Source: CAXXHQ01 sp963665265
Lineage (GTDB): Bacteria > Planctomycetota > Planctomycetia > Pirellulales > Thermoguttaceae
DNA length: 64,000 bases
Reading direction: 5' to 3'
Assembly (NCBI GenBank): GCA_963665265.2
Contig: CAXXHQ010000001.1
Coordinates: 744,001-808,000 of the forward strand
A program made the translations under genes and the position numbers. Under the pieces are notes generated by a model. The model saw only the letters and a program-made list of their open reading frames with translations, did no database searches and was not told the origin of the DNA. Position 1 is the stretch's first letter. Each line of letters starts with the position of its first letter. Below, in pieces: positions 1-9,559 of the stretch.

Positions 1-212
1 GCCCCGTCGTAGACCTGCTTCCCCACCTTCCCTTGATACATGCTCGTCGCCAGCCAGGTGTTATACCCCGCCCCGTCGGCGATCATAATGATCACGTTCT
101 TGGCGGCATACGCGCGCTCGACGCACGATGGGAGGAAAACGGCGACCGCCGCCAAAACAACGAGTAACGCAGGTCGTCGGAACCGGAAAAAAACGCACAT
201 AGGATGACTCAT
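1..212 (-). CDS. Alkaline phosphatase family protein, N-terminal fragment
   Basis: The gene runs off the left edge, so only about 70 residues are present. A signal peptide (short Arg-rich segment, then a Leu/Val/Ala core from about residue 13 to 33) is followed by KNVIIMIADGAGYN. That segment matches the first strand and metal-binding Asp of the alkaline phosphatase superfamily, where the usual form is (N)(V/I)I(L/M)(M/I)(I/G)DG(M/A)G. The product is probably exported and hydrolyses phosphomonoesters. The next segment, TWLATSMYQG, fits the family's substrate-loop region. The catalytic Ser or Thr lies outside the window. ATG at 212 is used; an in-frame ATG at 200 is also possible. It is divergent from metG. 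Confidence 0.75.
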   Translation of the reverse strand, partial: MSHPMCVFFRFRRPALLVVLAAVAVFLPSCVERAYAAKNVIIMIADGAGYNTWLATSMYQGKVGKQVYDG

Positions 213-453
213 CGCGGAAAATGCCTTTCGGTGCTGCGCCCCGTTCTAATTCCGATTGTAGGGCGAAGTATTATTCCATATTGAGCGAAAGGTTAGAAAC
301 TCGTAAGCCCCCTTCCGCACAAACTTCTCCAAACCGGCGACTGTTCTGAAAATCGTACGAATCGCGTAGGTCTTTCCCCCTTTTCGCACACCCCCCTATT
401 GCGATACAATGCAACGACTTCCCGCAACGAACCAATTAATTCGGAAAAATCCC

Positions 454-2550
454 ATGTCCGATCGCCGAATGCTCGTCACGTCCGCCCTTCCTTACGCCAA
501 CGGGCACATCCACTTAGGTCACTTGGTCGAATACCTTCAGACCGACATGTGGGTCCGTTTTCAAAAACTCCGCGGCCAACGCTGCGTTTACGTTTGCGCC
601 GACGACACCCACGGCGCCGCGATCATGATCCGCGCGAAACAGGAAGGGATCGTCGAAGAAGATCTTATCGCCACTATGCGCGAGGCGCATCTACGCGATT
701 TCACCGGTTTCGGCATCGAATTCGACAACTACGGCAGCACCCATAGCCCCGAAAACCGCACGCTCTGCACCGAAATTTGGAAGGCCATGCGCGCCGCCGG
801 ACTGGTCCACGAAGAAGCGGTCACTCAACTTTACGACGTCGCCGTCGGCACATTTTTAGCCGACCGTTTCGTCAAAGGAACCTGTCCGAAATGCAAATCG
901 CCCAACCAATACGGCGACAGTTGCGACAAATGCGGCGCCCACTACTCGCCGACCGACCTCATCGAGCCAGTTAGCGCGGTCTCCGGTTCGACCCCCGAAC
1001 TCCGCACAGCTAACCATCTCTTCATCGACATCGAGCAACTGCACGATTTTCTCGGCGAGTGGACGCAGAAGAGCGGCGCATTGCAAACCGAAGTGGCGAA
1101 CTATCTCGCGGGCCATTTCATGAACGAGCCTTTGCGCGCCTGGGACGTTTCACGCCCCGCTCCTTATTTCGGCTTTGAGATTCCCGATAGCCCCGGCAAT
1201 TACTGGTACGTCTGGTTCGACGCTCCCATCGGTTACATGGCCTCGACTCGCCAATGGTGCGACGCTCATGCCGAAAAGTTCGACGACTGGTGGCGCTCCG
1301 CCGAAGTCGATATCCATCACTTCATCGGCAAAGACATCACCTACTTCCATACGCTTTTCTGGCCGGCCATGCTTAAAACCGCCGGATTCGCCCTCCCCAA
1401 GCAAGTCCACATTCACGGCTTTCTTACGGTCAACGGCGAAAAAATGTCGAAGAGCAAAGGCACGTTCGTCCGCGCTTCGACCTATCTCGAACATCTCGAC
1501 CCGGCCTACCTCCGCTATTTCTACGCCTCGAAGCTTTCGGGCAAAGTCGACGACATCGATCTCAACCTCGACGAGTTCATCGCCAAGGTCAACTCCGACA
1601 TGGTCGGCAACGTCGTCAACTTGGCTAGCCGCACCGCGAAGTTCGCCGAACCGACTGGGCTCTCGGCGACCTATCCCGACGACGGCGGACTTTTCGCACA
1701 AGCCGCCGCCGAAGGCGAAGCCATCGCCGAAGCCTACGAGTCGGGCGACTACGCCAAGGCCGCTCGCATGATTATGGTCCTCGGCGATCGCGCCAACCAA
1801 TTCATCGAACATAACGCCCCCTGGGCTCTCAAGAAGGATCCCGCCAAGGCCGCCGAACTGCAAGACGTTTGCACGATCGGTCTAAACTTGTTCCGCCAGA
1901 TGACGATTTACCTCGCGCCGATCTTGCCGAGTCTCGCCCAACAAACCGGCGAACTCCTTTCCGATCCGATCACTTCTTGGTCGCAATCGCAAAAGCCGCT
2001 CGTCGGAACCCCCGTCGGAAAATTCAGTCACATGATGCGCCGCGTCGATCGCAAACAAGTCGACGCGATGATCGCCGCCAGCGCCGAGACCGCCGAAGAC
2101 TCGATCACGCCGAACCTGACCAAGGCCGTTCAGGAAGCCCTGCAAGGCCAAGCCGTCAAAGAAATCAAGGAGGTTGAGCCGGAGGTCGATACCGACGCCC
2201 CGCTCCTCGCCGAGCCGCTTCAGCCGACGATCACGATCGACGACTTCGGCAAGGTCGATCTCCGCGTCGCCCGAGTCTTGGCTGCCGAAGAAATTCCCGA
2301 AGCGAAAAAGCTCCTCAAGCTCACCTTAAGCCTGGGGGGAGACAACGTTCGCACGGTTTTCGCCGGAATAAAAAGCGCCTATAAGCCCGAAACCCTTGTC
2401 GGCCGACTCGTCATTTGCGTGGCCAATCTTGCCCCGCGAAAAATGAAATTCGGCCTCAGCGAAGGGATGGTCGTCGCCGCCGGCGGCGAAGGAGAAATTT
2501 TCCTCCTCTCGCCCGACTCCGGCGCCAAGCCGGGCCACCGCGTCCACTAA
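454..2550 (+). CDS. metG: Methionyl-tRNA synthetase
   Basis: This class I aminoacyl-tRNA synthetase charges tRNA-Met in the cytoplasm. The product is 698 residues. The HIGH-type motif appears as HIHLGH near residue 20, a four-cysteine zinc knuckle lies at C144, C147, C157 and C160, and the KMSKS loop is at about 330-334. The last 100 or so residues form a Trbp111-type OB-fold tRNA-binding domain (IDDFGKVDLRVARV), as in long dimeric MetRS. The frame is open upstream to an ATG at 409. ATG 454 is preferred because the conserved core starts a few residues later and GGAA lies about 9 nt upstream. An intrinsic terminator follows directly. Confidence 0.97.
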   Translation: MSDRRMLVTSALPYANGHIHLGHLVEYLQTDMWVRFQKLRGQRCVYVCADDTHGAAIMIRAKQEGIVEEDLIATMREAHLRDFTGFGIEFDNYGSTHSPENRTLCTEIWKAMRAAGLVHEEAVTQLYDVAVGTFLADRFVKGTCPKCKSPNQYGDSCDKCGAHYSPTDLIEPVSAVSGSTPELRTANHLFIDIEQLHDFLGEWTQKSGALQTEVANYLAGHFMNEPLRAWDVSRPAPYFGFEIPDSPGNYWYVWFDAPIGYMASTRQWCDAHAEKFDDWWRSAEVDIHHFIGKDITYFHTLFWPAMLKTAGFALPKQVHIHGFLTVNGEKMSKSKGTFVRASTYLEHLDPAYLRYFYASKLSGKVDDIDLNLDEFIAKVNSDMVGNVVNLASRTAKFAEPTGLSATYPDDGGLFAQAAAEGEAIAEAYESGDYAKAARMIMVLGDRANQFIEHNAPWALKKDPAKAAELQDVCTIGLNLFRQMTIYLAPILPSLAQQTGELLSDPITSWSQSQKPLVGTPVGKFSHMMRRVDRKQVDAMIAASAETAEDSITPNLTKAVQEALQGQAVKEIKEVEPEVDTDAPLLAEPLQPTITIDDFGKVDLRVARVLAAEEIPEAKKLLKLTLSLGGDNVRTVFAGIKSAYKPETLVGRLVICVANLAPRKMKFGLSEGMVVAAGGEGEIFLLSPDSGAKPGHRVH

Positions 2551-2561
2551 TATTCGAGGAG

Positions 2562-2586
2562 GACAGACATTCCTGTCTGTCTTTTT
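2562..2586 (+). terminator. Intrinsic terminator after metG
   Basis: An 8-bp perfect stem, GACAGACA / TGTCTGTC, with a TTCC loop is followed directly by TTTTT. It lies 12 nt after the metG stop. The same hairpin core recurs elsewhere in the window (45914-45933, 48806-48825, shortened at 63174-63187), so the terminator is a member of a dispersed palindrome family. Confidence 0.8.
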
Positions 2587-2589
2587 CGT

Positions 2590-2612
2590 AGGGTGCGTCC
2601 TTGCACGCGCCA
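2590..2612. repeat. GTAGGGTGCGTGC-type intergenic palindrome
   Basis: This is an imperfect copy (GGTGCGTCC, TT, GCACGCGCC) of a family whose best copies read GGTGCGTGC-NN-GCACGCACC. Related copies are at 4706-4726, 7897-7917, 13054-13077 and 48718-48742. All lie between genes. Confidence 0.6.
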
Positions 2613-2689
2613 TTTCGTAGGGCGAGCCGTCCCGCCAATCCCGTCACATCATTCGTTAGACACTTAATTCCCCACGTCGAGCCATTCTT

Positions 2690-4690
2690 ATGTCTTCCCT
2701 TCTCAAATTATCTTTCGCCGCGATCGCCTTAACCTCCACGTTACTCCTCGGCAATTCCTTCGCCGACGATCCGGCGCCGACCTTGTCGGTCCAGGTCGAT
2801 AAGCCCGGCGCCAAAATCAGCCCGACTATGTGGGGCGTTTTCTTCGAAGACATTAACTTCGGCGCCGACGGCGGAGTCTACGCCGAACTCGTGAAGAACC
2901 GCTCCTTTGAATTTCCCAACGCCATGACGGGTTGGTCCGCCTCGATCACCGGCGGCAACGCCGCCTTCGTCGAAGTCCACGACGACGCTCCGGTCTCGGC
3001 AGGCAATCCGCACTACCTCCGCTTCAAAGTCTATAACGATTGCAAAGACAGCACGCTGTCGAACGAAGGCTTCCGCGGGATCGGCGTCCGCAAAGACGAC
3101 GACTACTCTTTCTCGGTCATGGCTCGCGCCGTCGAAGGAAAGCCGAACATCCGCGTCGAACTCGTTTCGGCCGACGGCAAAAAGTCGTTGGGCGAGGCTA
3201 AAGTCGAGGTCACGTCGAAAGAATGGAAAAAATACACGGCCGTCGTCCATGCCTCGGCCACTGAGCTTAAAGGCAAACTCAATCTCCGCATCGGAGGCAA
3301 CGGCGTCGCCGTCGACCTCGACATGGTCTCTCTCTTTCCCGCCAAAACCTGGAAAGATCGCCCCGCCGGCCTCCGCGCCGATATGGTTCAAAAACTGGAC
3401 GACTTGAAGCCCGGCTTCGTCCGCTTCCCCGGCGGCTGCATCGTCGAAGGACGTTGGCTTTGCGAACGTTACCAATGGAAGAACACCATCGGCGACGTCT
3501 CCGAGCGCAAGCTTCTCATCAATCGTTGGAACAACGAGTTCCGCCACCGCGCGACGCCCGACTACTTCCAATCGTTCGGTCTCGGCTTCTTCGAATACTT
3601 CCAAATGTGCGAAGACATCGGCGCCGAGCCGTTGCCGATTCTCAACTGCGGCATGGCCTGCCAATACAACTCGGGCGAATTGGTCTCGATGGACAAATTG
3701 CAGCCTTTCATTCAAGACGCTCTCGACTTGATCGAATTCGCCAACGGGCCTGCCGACGGCGTTTGGGGAAAGAAACGCGCCGAGATGGGGCATCCCGCCC
3801 CCTTCAATCTGAAATTCCTCGGCGTCGGCAACGAACAATGGGGACCGCAATATATCGAACGATACGCCCCCTTCGCCAAAGCGATCAAGGAAAAGTATCC
3901 GAACGTGAAGCTCGTCTCTAGCGCGGGCCCCGGCCCGTCCGACGATAAATTCAAGTTCGCCTGGTCTAAACTCCGAGAGTTGAACGCCGACATTATCGAC
4001 GAGCATTGCTACGCCGCGCCCTCGTGGTTCTACGACTCGGCGACCCGCTACGACAACTACGACCGCAACGGTCCCAAAGTCTTTATGGGCGAATACGCTT
4101 CGCAATCGAAAGGAATGGGACGCGGCGACAACATTAACACCTTTGAATGCGCGCTTTCGGAGGCGGCGTTCATGACCGGGCTCGAGCGCAACGCCGACGT
4201 GGTCGTGATGGCCTCCTACGCTCCTTTGTTCGCCCACATCGACGCTTGGCAATGGACCCCCGATTTGATTTGGTGCGATAACCTCACCAGCTACGGGACG
4301 CCCTCGTATTACGTCCAGCAACTGTTCAGCCGCAACCGGGGCGACGTCGTTCTACCGGTAAAACTCAACGCGCCGACGAACGATAAGAAAAAGCCCACGC
4401 TCTTCGCCACGGCCTGCCGCGACGAAAAATCCGGCGACGTCATTTTGAAGGTCGTCAACTCGTCCGACAAAATCGCCGAAACGAAGCTCTCGCTTGCCGG
4501 CGCCGGCAAGCTCGCAGCGAAAGCGACCGTGCTTACGTTGACTAGCGAAAAGCTCACCGACGCGAACTCCTTCGCCGAGCCGAAGAAAGTCTCTCCCGTC
4601 GAATCGAGCTTTGAAGGCGTCGCTCCCGAATTCGTCTATTCCTTCAAGCCGCATTCGGTGACCGTCCTTCGGCTCTCGGTCGAAAAGTAA
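2690..4690 (+). CDS. Secreted alpha-L-arabinofuranosidase, GH51 family
   Basis: The 666-residue product has a Sec signal peptide (residues 1-25, ending at NSFADD). It should remove terminal arabinofuranosyl residues from plant or algal polysaccharides outside the cytoplasm. GH51 features are visible: the start ISPTMWGVFFEDINFGADGG, the acid/base Glu in GVGNEQWG (E382) and the nucleophile Glu in FMGEYAS (E468). Residues of about 75-210 look like an inserted beta-sandwich (galactose-binding or CBM-like) module before the TIM barrel, which fits the long eukaryote/Bacteroidetes-like GH51 layout. A C-terminal beta domain closes the protein. No other polysaccharide-utilisation genes are adjacent. 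Confidence 0.93.
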   Translation: MSSLLKLSFAAIALTSTLLLGNSFADDPAPTLSVQVDKPGAKISPTMWGVFFEDINFGADGGVYAELVKNRSFEFPNAMTGWSASITGGNAAFVEVHDDAPVSAGNPHYLRFKVYNDCKDSTLSNEGFRGIGVRKDDDYSFSVMARAVEGKPNIRVELVSADGKKSLGEAKVEVTSKEWKKYTAVVHASATELKGKLNLRIGGNGVAVDLDMVSLFPAKTWKDRPAGLRADMVQKLDDLKPGFVRFPGGCIVEGRWLCERYQWKNTIGDVSERKLLINRWNNEFRHRATPDYFQSFGLGFFEYFQMCEDIGAEPLPILNCGMACQYNSGELVSMDKLQPFIQDALDLIEFANGPADGVWGKKRAEMGHPAPFNLKFLGVGNEQWGPQYIERYAPFAKAIKEKYPNVKLVSSAGPGPSDDKFKFAWSKLRELNADIIDEHCYAAPSWFYDSATRYDNYDRNGPKVFMGEYASQSKGMGRGDNINTFECALSEAAFMTGLERNADVVVMASYAPLFAHIDAWQWTPDLIWCDNLTSYGTPSYYVQQLFSRNRGDVVLPVKLNAPTNDKKKPTLFATACRDEKSGDVILKVVNSSDKIAETKLSLAGAGKLAAKATVLTLTSEKLTDANSFAEPKKVSPVESSFEGVAPEFVYSFKPHSVTVLRLSVEK

Positions 4691-4705
4691 AATAATGTCG
4701 CGAGG

Positions 4706-4726
4706 GGCGCGTGCTTCGCACGCGCC
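4706..4726. repeat. GTAGGGTGCGTGC-type intergenic palindrome (GGCGCGTGC variant)
   Basis: A 9-bp perfect stem GGCGCGTGC / GCACGCGCC with a TTC loop sits between the arabinofuranosidase and the PBP gene. No T-run follows, so it is classed with the palindrome family and not as a terminator. Confidence 0.65.
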
Positions 4727-4759
4727 TTGGTCCCTTACGCCCCGTCAACTACGCCCTAC

Positions 4760-6886
4760 ATGATCGACTGGCATCAACGGCGGCATGAAACCTTTCGACC
4801 GCCCGTCGTCGTCGATTCGCGGCGTCGGCTCCGCATTTGCCTCTTCGTCTTCCTCGCCGCCGTCGTCGTCATTTTTCTCCGCGTCGTTCAGCTCGAAATC
4901 AGCTACGGCGCCGGCTACCGCGCCGAGGCGTCGCGCGGCGAAGAGAAACGAGTCGCCGTTTCCGCTCCGCGAGGTCGCATCCTTGCGGCCGACGGAACCG
5001 TTCTCGCCTCGAACAAGCCGGTCGCCTGCCTTGCCGTCGAATATCGTCTTTTGCAAAATCCCTCCGATCCTTCTTGGCTCCGCGCCGCCGCGCGAAAAAA
5101 ACTTTCGGCCAAAGACCGCAAAAGCGCGAAGGCGCTCGAAGACGCCAAACGACAAGTCACGTCCGAACGCGACGAAGAGATGCGTCGCCTCGCCGCGCTC
5201 GCCAAAGTCGATTTCGTCGAATGGCAAGCGAGGGCCGCGAAAATTCAAGCTCGCGTCGAGCGAATGAGCGAGGCCGCCAATCGCCGCCAAAAGGTCGCCT
5301 TTGAAGAGTCGCGAAAGAACGAGGCCGATCAATCGTGGCGATCGCGGGTCATGCGTTTTCTCTGCGAGCCGCCCCCTCCGCAAAAAATTATCGTCGCCGA
5401 AGAGCGGCAAAGCCACGTTCTCGCCGAAGACGTTCCCTCGTCGCTCATCGACGAGCTGACCGACCATGCCGACGCCTTCCCCGGCGCCTCGATCGTACAA
5501 AAAACGCGGCGTGACTATCCGCAGGGAACGCTGGCCGCTCACGCCCTCGGCTATTTAGGCGAAACCGACGACGCTTCTTCCGACGACGCCCAGGGCGCCT
5601 CGTTCGATGAAAAACGAGGCGTCGCCGGACTCGAAAAACAATACGAGGCCGAACTCCGCGGCCGAGCCGGTCTCCGTCTTGAAATCGCCGACCCCGGCGG
5701 AAAAATCCTTTCCCGCTCTTGGGCGAAAGAGCCGACGCCCGGCGGCGACCTCATCCTCTCGCTCCGTCCGCGTCTGCAGCGCACAGCCGAATCGCTCCTC
5801 GACGAGGCGATTCGTAAAAATTCCGCCGAGGATAAACAAGCCGTCGAGAAAAACGGCGGAGCGATCTGCGTCATCGATTGCCGCACCGGCGCGATTCTCG
5901 CCGCCGCCTCGGCGCCGCGTTTCGATCCGCGCTGGTTCTCCGCCTCCGCCGAAACGGAACTAAAGACGGCAAGCGAAAACGCCGCCCATCCGCTTTTCGA
6001 TCGCGTTTGCCAAATGGCGCTCCCGCCCGGCTCCACGTTCAAAATCGTCACGGCCGCCGCGCTCCTGCAAACGAAAACCGTCGATCCGCAAAAGCCGTTT
6101 TTCTGCCAAGGCTATCTCGACGTTCCCGATCGCATGCGGTGCGAAATTTTCGTCAAGCGAAAGATCGGCCACGGCGAAACCACTCTTGCCGACGCTCTTT
6201 GCTTCAGTTGCAACGTCTACTTCTTTCACTTCGCGCCGCAATTGGGCGTCGATTCGCTGGTCCGCTGGGCCGACGCCTTCGGCATCGGAAAAAAAACCGG
6301 CGTCGATCTCCCCGGCGAATCGGCGGGACTCCTTCCCAATCCGGAAAACATCGTCCGCCTGAAAAACAAGCCGTGGAACGCGACCGACTCGCAACTCACT
6401 TCCGTCGGACAAGGCTTCCTGCTGACGACGCCGCTGCAAATGCTTCGCGTCGTCGCCGCTACGGCCAACGGAGGCCGCCTCGTCACGCCGCATTTCGTCG
6501 ATCGAATTGAGTTCGCCCAAAGCTCCGACTCGCAGGATCTCGCCGCCGGCCGCGCTCTCGCGGTTCGCCCCGCGTCGCAACCGATCGCCGACCTCGATAC
6601 GAAGACGCTCGGCATTCTCCGCGAAGGACTCGAACGGGTCGTCGCCGATCCGGCCGGCACCGCGCACGACACCGTCTTCGACGAACGCGTTTCCGCGGCG
6701 GGCAAGACCGGCACCGCGGAAATCGGCTCGGAAAAGAGTCACGCGTGGTTCGTCGGCTACGCGCCGGCCGACGATCCGAAGGTCGCCTTGGTCGTCGTGC
6801 TGGAACATGCCGGCGACTCGGCCGAAGCTGCCGGCCCCGTCGTAAAAAAACTTCTCGCCGAACTAAAAGATCTCGGCGAGTTGTAA
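4760..6886 (+). CDS. mrdA: Class B penicillin-binding protein 2 (peptidoglycan DD-transpeptidase)
   Basis: The product has a single membrane anchor at about residues 27-47, a PBP dimerisation region and a transpeptidase domain. The penicillin-binding motifs are intact: STFK (S425 to K428), SCN (483-485) and KTG (649-651). This family cross-links peptidoglycan during elongation, in the periplasm. A long charged, Lys/Glu/Arg-rich insertion at about 95-200 makes the protein longer than typical PBP2. ATG 4760 is preferred over an in-frame TTG at 4727, because the upstream stretch overlaps intergenic repeat sequence. No rodA or mreCD is adjacent. A role as an FtsI-type PBP is not excluded, but the dimerisation region looks PBP2-like. 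Confidence 0.88.
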   Translation: MIDWHQRRHETFRPPVVVDSRRRLRICLFVFLAAVVVIFLRVVQLEISYGAGYRAEASRGEEKRVAVSAPRGRILAADGTVLASNKPVACLAVEYRLLQNPSDPSWLRAAARKKLSAKDRKSAKALEDAKRQVTSERDEEMRRLAALAKVDFVEWQARAAKIQARVERMSEAANRRQKVAFEESRKNEADQSWRSRVMRFLCEPPPPQKIIVAEERQSHVLAEDVPSSLIDELTDHADAFPGASIVQKTRRDYPQGTLAAHALGYLGETDDASSDDAQGASFDEKRGVAGLEKQYEAELRGRAGLRLEIADPGGKILSRSWAKEPTPGGDLILSLRPRLQRTAESLLDEAIRKNSAEDKQAVEKNGGAICVIDCRTGAILAAASAPRFDPRWFSASAETELKTASENAAHPLFDRVCQMALPPGSTFKIVTAAALLQTKTVDPQKPFFCQGYLDVPDRMRCEIFVKRKIGHGETTLADALCFSCNVYFFHFAPQLGVDSLVRWADAFGIGKKTGVDLPGESAGLLPNPENIVRLKNKPWNATDSQLTSVGQGFLLTTPLQMLRVVAATANGGRLVTPHFVDRIEFAQSSDSQDLAAGRALAVRPASQPIADLDTKTLGILREGLERVVADPAGTAHDTVFDERVSAAGKTGTAEIGSEKSHAWFVGYAPADDPKVALVVVLEHAGDSAEAAGPVVKKLLAELKDLGEL

Positions 6887-6937
6887 CCGCCGCCCCGTAG
6901 GTCGTGCGCTCTACGCCCTACGCCCAATCCCCTACGC

Positions 6938-7867
6938 CTACTCGCACTTTATTCCCGACCAGATCCGGGCCAGAATCGTGCCGGTCAACACGCAACCGAA
7001 GGTGTAAATGGCGGGCGGAACGGCCGACGACGGCAAATCGGGAAAGACGCTCATCGCAATGATCGTTCCTAAGCCAGCGTTCTGCATGCCGACTTCGAGC
7101 GTTAGCGCTCGTCGCATCGAGGCGGGCAAGCCCATCATGTACGCTCCCAACCAACCGCCGACGTAGCCTAATACATTCACCGCCACAAGCGCGCCGAACA
7201 TCCGCCAATCCATCTGCGTCATCCTGTCGCGATTGGCCGCCACCACGACGCTGATGATCCAAAGAATCGTACAGTTGGCCAAGTACGGGCCGATCTTCTC
7301 CGCCGTCTTCCGCCACCTCTCGTTTAGCCGCGAGGAAATATGTCCGAAGGCCACGGGCAGCGCCACCGTCCAGCATAACTCCCAGGCCACCTTGCCCGTC
7401 GGAAAATCGACCAACTTCCCGAGCGTCAACCACAACGCAAGCGGCACGACGATCGGCGAAAGAATCGTCGAACTCGTCGTGATGCTCACCGAATAGCTGA
7501 CGTTCCCTTTTGAAACCATCGTCAACACGTTCGACGCCATCGCGCCCGGCACGCAGCCGACGATAATCACTCCGATCTGCGCCGCGCGGTCCAAGCCGAA
7601 CGCCCACGCCATCGCCCAACCGAGAAACGGCATCACGATATACTGCGTCGCCGTTCCGCCGATGACCGTCGGCCAGCGTCGAAACACCATTTTGATTTCT
7701 TCGCGAGGTAACAACGCCCCCAAGGCGAACATCGTCGCGCAAAAGAAATAATTCAGATACGGCTTGCTCGCCAAAAACGGATCGAAGGCCGCCGAAGAAA
7801 ACGAGTTCCAGTAAAAAGCGATCCCGCTTAATAGACAAAGCCAAACTAATAACAAGCGTTCGAACAT
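6938..7867 (-). CDS. Bile acid:sodium symporter (BASS) family transporter
   Basis: This 309-residue integral membrane protein has about nine or ten hydrophobic helices. The two family-defining crossing segments are present: GCVPGAMASNVLT around residue 105, and EVGMQNAGLGT around residue 255. Members are sodium-coupled carriers of organic anions, and the substrate cannot be read from sequence. It lies about 100 nt downstream of, and in the same orientation as, the sigma-54 activator gene, so the two could be co-transcribed. A palindromic repeat (7897-7917) lies in the gap. Confidence 0.88.
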   Translation of the reverse strand: MFERLLLVWLCLLSGIAFYWNSFSSAAFDPFLASKPYLNYFFCATMFALGALLPREEIKMVFRRWPTVIGGTATQYIVMPFLGWAMAWAFGLDRAAQIGVIIVGCVPGAMASNVLTMVSKGNVSYSVSITTSSTILSPIVVPLALWLTLGKLVDFPTGKVAWELCWTVALPVAFGHISSRLNERWRKTAEKIGPYLANCTILWIISVVVAANRDRMTQMDWRMFGALVAVNVLGYVGGWLGAYMMGLPASMRRALTLEVGMQNAGLGTIIAMSVFPDLPSSAVPPAIYTFGCVLTGTILARIWSGIKCE

Positions 7868-7896
7868 GGAAGATCAGGGATTAGAGATTAGTTGTA

Positions 7897-7917
7897 GGGA
7901 GCGCGATTGCACGCGCC
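7897..7917. repeat. GTAGGGTGCGTGC-type intergenic palindrome, degenerate copy
   Basis: GTAGGGAGCGCGATTGCACGCGCC is a partly decayed copy of the family, located between the activator gene and the BASS gene. Confidence 0.5.
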
Positions 7918-7969
7918 AAACGACACTTCTATACGTTATTCTCGGCAAGAATTCGCATGAATGCGAGAC

Positions 7970-9559
7970 TCAATCGCCCCTGCCGCGATAATTCTTCCAA
8001 TCGACGCCGAGTTTCCGCATTTTCGCCCGCAGCGTGTGCGGATTAATGTCCAAGAGCAACGCCGCTCCGTGCGGTCCCTCGATCCTTCCTCGCGTTCTTT
8101 TTAACGCTTTTTCGATATGAGCGCGAATGACCTCTTCCAACGAATCCAACGGCCGAGAATCGTCAAGCTCGTTTTCCTTCGCCGAAGGCGCAATCGCCGC
8201 AGACGACTCGGCCGCTTGCGGTCGCACGCTCGTCGAAACCGAGGAGCCTAACGCTTTCGCGATTTCCAACGTCCGCCCGTCGCCCAAAATCGCCGCGCGA
8301 TCGATCACCGCCCCCAACTCGCGAATATTCCCCGGCCAAGAATACTTGCATAGCAGCTCGATGTCCGACGACGACGGCGGCACGAACGCTAGCCCGAAGC
8401 GGACCGCCGCGCGCTCGGCGAAATGCTCCGCCAACTCCGCCACGTCCTCGCGACGTTCGCGTAGCGGCGGCAAAACGATCGGAAAGACCGCCAAGCGATA
8501 CCAAAGGTCCTCGCGGAACTGACCGGCCGAGACCATCGCCGCCAAATCGCGATGCGTAGCTCCGACGATCCGCACGTTCACGTTGATCGGCTGCTCGCCG
8601 CCGACGCGTTCCATCCAACCGTCCTGCAATATCCGCAACATGCGCACCTGCGCCGCCAACGGAAGCTCGCCGATTTCGTCTAAGAACAACGTTCCGCCGT
8701 CGGCCCGCTCGAACCAACCGCGCCGCGTCTCGACCGCGCCGGTAAACGCGCCTCGTTCATGTCCGAACAATTGCGAGTCGATCAACTCAGGCGGAATTGC
8801 GCCGCAGTTCACCCGCGCGAACGGCCCCGCTGCGCGTCGTGATCGCTGATGGATCGCCCGCGCGATCAACTCCTTGCCGGTCCCCGTCTCGCCGAAAATC
8901 AACACCGGCGCGTCGGAACGGGCCACCAGCTCCACACGCTCCATAACCGAACGCAACCCCGTCTCGTCGCCGACGATCGTGTCGCCCAACTCCTTGCGAC
9001 CAAGCCGCGTCAACAGAGAACGCTTGTCGGCCTCGGCCGCGTCGCGCCACGCCGTCAACTCCCGCAACCGTTGGTCGTTCTCCATCGCCAAGGAAAACGG
9101 CTCGATCAGGGCCCTGGCGACGTCAATATGCTTCGGCTCGAATTTCCGATTCGAGGCGGACAACAAAATCAATAATCCGCTGGGCTCCTTCGCCGACCCT
9201 AACGCCCCCATCAAGATATCGCCGTCCACGTTCTTCGGCAGCAGAAAGTCCAACCCTTGATCGGCCAAAACGCGTCGATTCCCCTCGATCAATTCGCCCT
9301 CCGCCGCCCAACGCAAAAACTTCTCGGCCTGCTCCGGCGAACAGTCGCCGCGAACGTTCGGCAAAAGAGTCCCCAGCGTCGCCAAACCGACCGCCACCGT
9401 CTCCACGCAACCGCGATCGCGATCGACCTTTCGCACCCAAAGCTGACGGAGCGGCAGCCACTCCAAAAGAGCTTGCGCAATGTTCTCGGCGGACTGACTG
9501 ATTTCAATATGCCGACAGGCTTCCCGCCAAACCGGAAACAATGCTGATTGCTGATCCAT
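7970..9559 (-). CDS. Sigma-54-dependent transcriptional activator with GAF sensor
   Basis: The product is 529 residues. A GAF-like sensor domain (about 15-170) is followed by a sigma-54 AAA+ domain and a C-terminal Fis-type helix-turn-helix (about 485-525). The AAA+ domain has Walker A GETGTGKE, the sigma-54 contact loop GAFTGA and a Walker B-type segment GGTLFLDEIGEL. There is no phosphoacceptor receiver domain, so the signal is probably a small ligand or redox state, as in NorR/FhlA-type regulators. It is divergent from the sulfate uptake operon, with 477 nt between starts, which makes that operon a candidate target. The target itself is an inference. Confidence 0.9.
   Translation of the reverse strand: MDQQSALFPVWREACRHIEISQSAENIAQALLEWLPLRQLWVRKVDRDRGCVETVAVGLATLGTLLPNVRGDCSPEQAEKFLRWAAEGELIEGNRRVLADQGLDFLLPKNVDGDILMGALGSAKEPSGLLILLSASNRKFEPKHIDVARALIEPFSLAMENDQRLRELTAWRDAAEADKRSLLTRLGRKELGDTIVGDETGLRSVMERVELVARSDAPVLIFGETGTGKELIARAIHQRSRRAAGPFARVNCGAIPPELIDSQLFGHERGAFTGAVETRRGWFERADGGTLFLDEIGELPLAAQVRMLRILQDGWMERVGGEQPINVNVRIVGATHRDLAAMVSAGQFREDLWYRLAVFPIVLPPLRERREDVAELAEHFAERAAVRFGLAFVPPSSSDIELLCKYSWPGNIRELGAVIDRAAILGDGRTLEIAKALGSSVSTSVRPQAAESSAAIAPSAKENELDDSRPLDSLEEVIRAHIEKALKRTRGRIEGPHGAALLLDINPHTLRAKMRKLGVDWKNYRGRGD

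Noticed and set aside
2741..4321. 526-residue minus-strand frame
   Set aside because: Antisense to the arabinofuranosidase; a by-product of GC-rich codon use. The same applies to the long antisense frames over the PBP, lnt, aroB, typA and metG genes.
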